Positions 7,343 to 10,542 of a stretch of 10,542 nt of DNA are shown here, piece after piece. The stretch is from the NCBI GenBank assembly GCA_964628835.1, contig CAZVME010000095.1, forward strand, positions 1 to 10,542, written 5' to 3'. This DNA comes from JAAGZL01 sp964628835. GTDB taxonomy: Bacteria > Pseudomonadota > Gammaproteobacteria > Chromatiales > Chromatiaceae. Under the pieces are notes generated by a model that did not search any database, was not told the DNA's origin, and saw only the letters and a list, made by a program, of their open reading frames with translations. Made by a program: the position numbers and the translations under genes. Position 1 is the stretch's first letter; every line of letters begins with the position of its first letter.

Positions 7343-7492
7343 ATGCATCAAACCCAAACCCATGGGGAGCAGAAGCGACGCCGCAATCTGCGCCTGGCCT
7401 GGATGCTGGGTCTCTTTGTGGTGCTTAATGCCGTGATTTCACTCAGCCTCTGGATCAACAAGTTCAACCAGGCGGTGGATATATTGAAATGA
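7343..7492 (+). CDS. Small single-helix protein between coxA and ctaG, possible oxidase assembly factor
   Basis: A 49-residue ORF fills the gap between coxA and ctaG. It starts MHQTQTHGEQKRRRNLRLAW, has a basic stretch KRRR at 11-14, then a hydrophobic helix from about residue 19 to 37, and ends KFNQAVDILK. Its ATG lies 7 bases after a near-perfect Shine-Dalgarno AGGAGGG (7329-7335), and its TGA overlaps the ctaG ATG (ATGA at 7489-7492), the sign of translational coupling. Basic residues before the helix predict the N-terminus in the cytoplasm. Short single-helix proteins at this place are known in proteobacterial oxidase operons and are sometimes named small assembly proteins; equivalence here is inferred from position and shape only. 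The function is unknown. Confidence 0.8.
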   Translation: MHQTQTHGEQKRRRNLRLAWMLGLFVVLNAVISLSLWINKFNQAVDILK

Positions 7493-8106
7493 GCAGCGAC
7501 CCCAAATCCAGATCCAGATCCAGATCCAACCGACGTACTGCCTTGTGGCTGGGGACGGTAGTGGTGGGGATGTTTGGTTTTGGCTTTGCCATGGTGCCGC
7601 TGTATGACCTGTTCTGCCAGGTGACAGGTATCCAGTCGCTGGGGATCAGAACCGCTGACACCGGTGAACGCAGGAGGGTTAATGCGCCAGTAAAGGAGCG
7701 TTATGTGACGGTGAAGTTTGATACTACGGTAAACAGTAAACTGCCCTGGGAGTTCAAACCCAAGGTGCGCAAGCTGAGGGTGCGGGTGGGTCAGACCCAT
7801 CAGGCCATGTTCAGCGCCCGTAACCTGACCGATGCAGATATCACGGGTCAGGCCATACCCAGTGTGGTGCCGTGGCAGGCCACTGAGTTTTTTCACAAGG
7901 TGGAGTGTTTCTGCTTTACCCGCCAGAAATTGCAAGCCAGGGCCAGTCGGGATATGCCGTTGCGTTTCTCCGTATCGCCGGATCTGCCGGAAGGTATCAA
8001 CTCATTGACGCTCTCATACACATTTATGAAGAGCTCTGGACCTGAACAGAAACCGGTACACAGCGCTGGAACCATGGCCACCGATTCTAGCATGCAGAGG
8101 CCTTAG
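7489..8106 (+). CDS. ctaG: Cytochrome c oxidase assembly protein CtaG (Cox11)
   Basis: Membrane-anchored copper chaperone that supplies the CuB site of subunit I. It has 205 residues: a basic SR-rich N-terminus, one membrane helix at about 18-37, then the family signature MVPLYDLFCQVTG with Cys43 and a periplasmic immunoglobulin-like domain. The copper-binding pair Cys140 and Cys142 sits in HKVECFCFTRQKL. All three expected cysteines are present, so it should be functional. It is coupled to the preceding small ORF by a 4-base overlap and followed 10 bases later by coxC. The N-terminus contains SRSRSRS, encoded by a short DNA repeat. The C-terminal tail after about residue 183 is low in complexity and not conserved in my reading. 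Confidence 0.95.
   Translation: MSSDPKSRSRSRSNRRTALWLGTVVVGMFGFGFAMVPLYDLFCQVTGIQSLGIRTADTGERRRVNAPVKERYVTVKFDTTVNSKLPWEFKPKVRKLRVRVGQTHQAMFSARNLTDADITGQAIPSVVPWQATEFFHKVECFCFTRQKLQARASRDMPLRFSVSPDLPEGINSLTLSYTFMKSSGPEQKPVHSAGTMATDSSMQRP
7506..7528 (+). repeat. Hexanucleotide tandem repeat in the ctaG start region
   Basis: ATCCAG is repeated three full times plus ATCCA (7506-7528) and encodes the SRSRSRS stretch of CtaG before its membrane helix. As the unit is six bases, copy-number change would keep the reading frame and only lengthen or shorten the basic tail. Confidence 0.85.
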
Positions 8107-8116
8107 GGAGGATAAG

Positions 8117-8983
8117 ATGTCAGCAGGAGAGGGTAACTACTACATACCAGACCCCAGTCCCTGGCCCATCATAACCATGGTGGCGCTGCTGTCCCTATTT
8201 GTGGGTCTGGCCCTTATGATCAATGGCCTGGCCATTGGCTGGCTGGGGATTGGCCTGGGTGCGGTGCTGCTGGCCTATATGTTCCATGGCTGGTTCCGGG
8301 ACGTGGTGATGGAGAACCTGTCGGACAAATACAATGAGCAGGTGGACCGTTCCTTCCGCTACGGCATGTTCTGGTTTATCGCATCTGAGGTGTTTTTCTT
8401 CATCACCTTTTTTGCGGCCCTCTACTACATACGCAATATATCAGTGGAGTGGTTGGGTGGAACCGGCTATCTGGCCGCAACCCATGAGCATCTGCACAAC
8501 CAGTTTACTTCGCATTGGCCAACCGCCGGTCCGGGGCAACTGGGGGGGGAGTTTAAGGCCATGGGGGCGTTGGGGATACCCGCCATTAACACCCTGATCC
8601 TGCTATCCAGTGGCGCCACCATTACCTGGGCCCATTGGGGGCTGAAGCTGGATAACCAAAAGAGCCTGGTGCGGGGGCTGATGGCCACCATCGCTCTGGG
8701 TCTGCTGTTTGTGGCGCTCCAGGCCTGGGAGTATCACCACGCCTATAAGGAGTTGAATCTGACTCTGGAATCCGGCGTATATGGCTCCACCTTCTACATG
8801 CTCACCGGCTTTCACGGCCTGCACGTAACCATCGGCGCCATCATGCTGATCTCCATACTGGCACGCAGCATGCGGGGCCACTTTACCCCGCACAACCACT
8901 TCGCGTTTGAAGCGGTGGCCTGGTACTGGCACTTTGTGGATGTGGTGTGGCTGGGGCTATTTATCTTTGTCTACTGGTTCTGA
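8117..8983 (+). CDS. coxC: Cytochrome c oxidase subunit III
   Basis: Integral membrane subunit that stabilises the catalytic core and its proton uptake; it has no metal. The length of 288 residues and seven apparent hydrophobic helices are those of the long form, with the first pair at about 17-58. Family marks are the conserved Glu91 in ASEVFFFITFF, GFHGLHV (His233, His236) and YWHFVDVVWLGLF at the C-terminus. GGGAGG at 8106-8111 overlaps the ctaG stop and lies 5 bases before the ATG. It is the last plus-strand gene of the core operon; a convergent minus-strand gene ends 19 bases further on. No terminator hairpin is visible in that short space. Confidence 0.96.
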   Translation: MSAGEGNYYIPDPSPWPIITMVALLSLFVGLALMINGLAIGWLGIGLGAVLLAYMFHGWFRDVVMENLSDKYNEQVDRSFRYGMFWFIASEVFFFITFFAALYYIRNISVEWLGGTGYLAATHEHLHNQFTSHWPTAGPGQLGGEFKAMGALGIPAINTLILLSSGATITWAHWGLKLDNQKSLVRGLMATIALGLLFVALQAWEYHHAYKELNLTLESGVYGSTFYMLTGFHGLHVTIGAIMLISILARSMRGHFTPHNHFAFEAVAWYWHFVDVVWLGLFIFVYWF

Positions 8984-9002
8984 GGGGTTAATAGGATTTA
9001 TG

Positions 9003-9221
9003 TCACTGCATACCATGGGGTTCGATCATGCCGAAGAATGCGCCCAGGATGAGCAGGGCAAACAGGATTAGTGACAGGGTGATGCGAATGGTAAGGGCCT
9101 TGACCACGCGGGTCTTGTCTTTGGCGCCGTCGTCCTTGGCCATGTAGTACATGCCCTCGGCCAGGGATACGATGATCAGTCCCAGGATAATCAATATAGG
9201 TAGCTTTATAATTAGACCCAT
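9003..9221 (-). CDS. Twin-transmembrane protein, DUF2909-like
   Basis: A 72-residue protein with two membrane helices (about 3-22 and 45-66) joined by a charged loop KDDGAKDKTR. This size and shape, next to subunit III, fit the DUF2909 family often found in oxidase loci, whose exact function is unknown; the assignment is by memory of pattern and context. ATG 9221 is preceded by GGAG at 9230-9233 with 8 bases between, so the longer in-frame start at 9263 is not needed. The gene is convergent with coxC and divergent from the Sco-like gene, so it is transcribed apart from the oxidase operon and could run antisense into coxC. Confidence 0.75.
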   Translation of the reverse strand: MGLIIKLPILIILGLIIVSLAEGMYYMAKDDGAKDKTRVVKALTIRITLSLILFALLILGAFFGMIEPHGMQ

Positions 9222-9338
9222 CCCGTATTCTCCATGTGTAGATATGCGGCCTGTTAATGACAAGCTGGTTCAGAAAACCGTATAGGAAAACAGCTTCCTT
9301 AGAATATAGCGTAAAACCCATCACAGGATTTTCAGGTT

Positions 9339-9986
9339 ATGACCGAGGCAGTAGGATCGCAGCATCAAGAGAGAAGTCTGCTACCACTGTGGTTGCTGAT
9401 TCTGGTGTTCTGCCTGCCCATGGCAATCGGCTGGTTCCTGTATTTGAATCCACAACTGCTTGTTGGATCGCAACAGGTCAATGGCCGGTTACTAGTTCCT
9501 CCCAGGTCCGTGTCACATGTGGTGCTGCCACGAGCGGATGGTTCCAGCCTAAAGATTCAGGATATGCAGGGGCAGTGGGTATTGATGTTGGCGGTGACAG
9601 AGGGGTGTGGCGACTCTTGCCGACGCAGCCTGCTGGAACTTCGTAAGATCCAACGGGCAGTAGGCCGTGACCAGTTGCGGCTGCAACGGTTGCTGGTGCT
9701 GGGTAAATCCACAGCGGAAGAGCGACAGGAGATCCAGAATAATCGGCTGCTGGATACCACCACTGTATTTGAACCGGCCGGTGATGAGCCATTCCTGGCC
9801 CCACTGTTCTCCCTGCTGGAGGGGTCTCAAGCCAGCTCCATATTTGTTATCGATCCCGTGGGTAGGCTGATGCTGAGTTATCCCAGTGCTACCCAGTCAC
9901 ACAAAATACTACTTGATATCAAACAGTTGTTGACTGTTACCAAGAACTGGAATCGTGGCTGCGAGGTCTGTCCGGCGATAAATTAA
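9339..9986 (+). CDS. Membrane-anchored Sco-like thioredoxin-fold protein, putative oxidase assembly factor
   Basis: A 215-residue protein with one N-terminal membrane helix (about 14-36) and a periplasmic thioredoxin-like domain. EGCGDSCR (Cys90 and Cys94) gives the CxxxC of Sco proteins, which insert copper into CuA or keep its cysteines reduced. The later strand SSIFVIDPVGRLMLSYP matches the Sco region around DHSxxIYLVDPxG, but the copper-ligand His is not there (Gln164 or a neighbour aligns). The C-terminus has a second pair, CEVC (208-211). It may therefore act as a thiol-disulfide partner and not as a copper carrier. Its shape is like the short hypothetical genes found beside SURF1 in pseudomonad oxidase loci. 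The ribosome site is weak (CAGG about 4 bases before ATG 9339). It lies 117 bases from the divergent DUF2909-like start. Confidence 0.75.
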   Translation: MTEAVGSQHQERSLLPLWLLILVFCLPMAIGWFLYLNPQLLVGSQQVNGRLLVPPRSVSHVVLPRADGSSLKIQDMQGQWVLMLAVTEGCGDSCRRSLLELRKIQRAVGRDQLRLQRLLVLGKSTAEERQEIQNNRLLDTTTVFEPAGDEPFLAPLFSLLEGSQASSIFVIDPVGRLMLSYPSATQSHKILLDIKQLLTVTKNWNRGCEVCPAIN

Positions 9987-10002
9987 AAATACTATAGCTC
10001 TC

Positions 10003-10021
10003 AATGCAAATCATTTGCATT
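10003..10021. promoter_or_regulatory. Fur-box-like operator 1, perfect 9-1-9 palindrome
   Basis: AATGCAAATCATTTGCATT is a perfect 19-base inverted repeat around a single C. Its core TGCAAATCATTTGCA matches the Fur 7-1-7 pattern TGATAATnATTATCA at 10 of 14 positions. On the minus strand it reads on from GATAAT, another Fur hexamer, so several dimers could bind. It covers the putative -35 of the iron transporter gene, which fits repression when iron is plentiful. Confidence 0.75.
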
Positions 10022-10042
10022 ATCATTACGCGAGTGTATACT
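10015..10042 (+). promoter_or_regulatory. Putative sigma-70 promoter of the iron-binding protein gene
   Basis: TTGCAT (10015-10020) and TATACT (10037-10042) are 16 bases apart and sit between and partly inside the two Fur-like sites, about 47 bases before the start codon. The -10 is strong. The arrangement is what an iron-repressed uptake gene would show. Confidence 0.65.
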
Positions 10043-10051
10043 ACCTGCAAT

Positions 10052-10066
10052 TGATAATCACTCGCA
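10052..10066. promoter_or_regulatory. Fur-box-like operator 2
   Basis: TGATAATCACTCGCA matches the Fur 7-1-7 pattern at 11 of 14 positions, with a perfect left half TGATAAT. It lies just after the expected transcription start and, with operator 1, brackets the promoter. Confidence 0.6.
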
Positions 10067-10088
10067 TTACGATTTCTGGAGAGTATAT

Positions 10089-10542
10089 ATGAATGAACTG
10101 GTTGTTCGCCGGGTCCTTGGGTTGACCTTGATTGGTGTTTTAGGTTCGGCAAATCTTATGGCGTCATCGGAAGTGAATCTCTACTCAGCACGCAAAGAGG
10201 CGCTGATTAAACCACTGCTGGATAAGTTCAGCGCCAAGACCGGCATCCAGGTAAGGCTGATTACCGGCAAGGCCGATGCCCTGCTCAAGCGTCTGCAGAC
10301 GGAGGGCGTCAACAGTCCGGCGGATCTGCTGCTGACCACCGACTCCGGGCGTCTGCATCGGGCCAAAGAGGCAGGGGTGATTCAATCGATCAGCTCTGAT
10401 GCCCTGAACGGCTCGGTACCGGCCAACTATCGTGATCCTGAGGGCTTCTGGTATGGCCTCTCGCTGCGTGCCCGTACTATTTTCTACGTTAAGGACAAGG
10501 TGCAGCCGGGTGAGATCAAAACCTATGAGGATCTGGCTGATC
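10089..10542 (+). CDS. Ferric iron ABC transporter substrate-binding protein (FbpA/FutA type), cut by the window end
   Basis: Periplasmic Fe3+-binding protein that hands iron to an inner-membrane ABC permease; 151 residues are visible and the frame is open at the window edge. The signal peptide is MNELVVRRVL followed by a hydrophobic core, with cleavage probably near residues 25-27. The mature part starts EVNLYSARKEALIKPLL, the typical first strand and helix of this family with its early Tyr, then KADALLKRLQTEG, SPADLLLTTDSGRL and FWYGLSLRARTIFY. The paired iron-binding tyrosines of the family lie further on and cannot be seen. ATG 10089 follows GGAGAG by 5 bases. Fur-like sites just upstream support an iron-uptake role. 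The permease and ATPase genes would be expected beyond the window. A binding protein for another substrate is less likely. Confidence 0.9.
   Translation, partial: MNELVVRRVLGLTLIGVLGSANLMASSEVNLYSARKEALIKPLLDKFSAKTGIQVRLITGKADALLKRLQTEGVNSPADLLLTTDSGRLHRAKEAGVIQSISSDALNGSVPANYRDPEGFWYGLSLRARTIFYVKDKVQPGEIKTYEDLAD

Noticed and set aside
9270..9302. Inverted repeat AAGCTG/CAGCTT between the divergent small genes, considered as an operator
   Set aside because: Only six bases with a long loop, expected by chance; no matching consensus was known to me.
9257..9646. Plus-strand open frame of 129 codons overlapping the start of the Sco-like gene
   Set aside because: It overlaps the well-formed Sco-like frame, has no membrane or domain pattern, and its start lies over the DUF2909-like leader.

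Overview
This window looks like chromosomal DNA of a free-living, respiring gammaproteobacterium. The protein families, the caa3-type oxidase gene order and the DeaD-type helicase fit that group. A Chromatiales-like or sulfur-oxidising relative is possible, but this is a guess from gene style and not shown by any marker gene. No tRNA, rRNA, CRISPR array, insertion sequence or prophage gene was seen.

Layout from left to right. Positions 48-1238 (minus strand) hold a DEAD-box RNA helicase of the DeaD/CsdA type, cut off in its C-terminal region. The first ~50 bases encode, on the opposite strand, what looks like the missing next part of the same protein, so the left edge is an inverted junction (template-switch chimera, assembly fold-back, or a real inversion). 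After a 351-bp non-coding gap come a single-domain bacteriohemerythrin (1590-2015), pyruvate kinase (2294-3715) and a small diiron ferritin-like protein (3879-4334), closed by a strong, probably bidirectional terminator.

Positions 4573-8983 are a compact cytochrome c oxidase operon: coxB with a fused cytochrome c domain, coxA, an overlooked 49-codon single-membrane-helix ORF, ctaG (Cox11) and coxC. The genes are tightly spaced or overlap and have good ribosome binding sites. A two-helix DUF2909-like protein is convergent on the minus strand, and a Sco-like thioredoxin-fold protein (9339-9986) follows on the plus strand. SURF1, heme A synthase and heme O synthase genes, which often follow in such loci, are not in the window.

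The right end starts a different unit: a promoter overlapped by two Fur-box-like sites drives the start of a ferric-iron ABC transporter binding protein (10089 to the window edge).

The theme is oxygen and iron: a terminal oxidase and its copper/heme-site assembly factors, an oxygen-binding diiron protein, a diiron ferritin-like protein and iron uptake. The most interesting signals are protein-level departures from the family norm. CoxA carries Met and Val where the proton K-channel Lys and Thr normally sit, and CoxB lacks the usual K-channel entry Glu. The hemerythrin has Gln in place of one iron-ligand His. The Sco-like protein keeps its CxxxC but lacks the copper-ligand His. No wholly new system is evident; these are variants inside known families.
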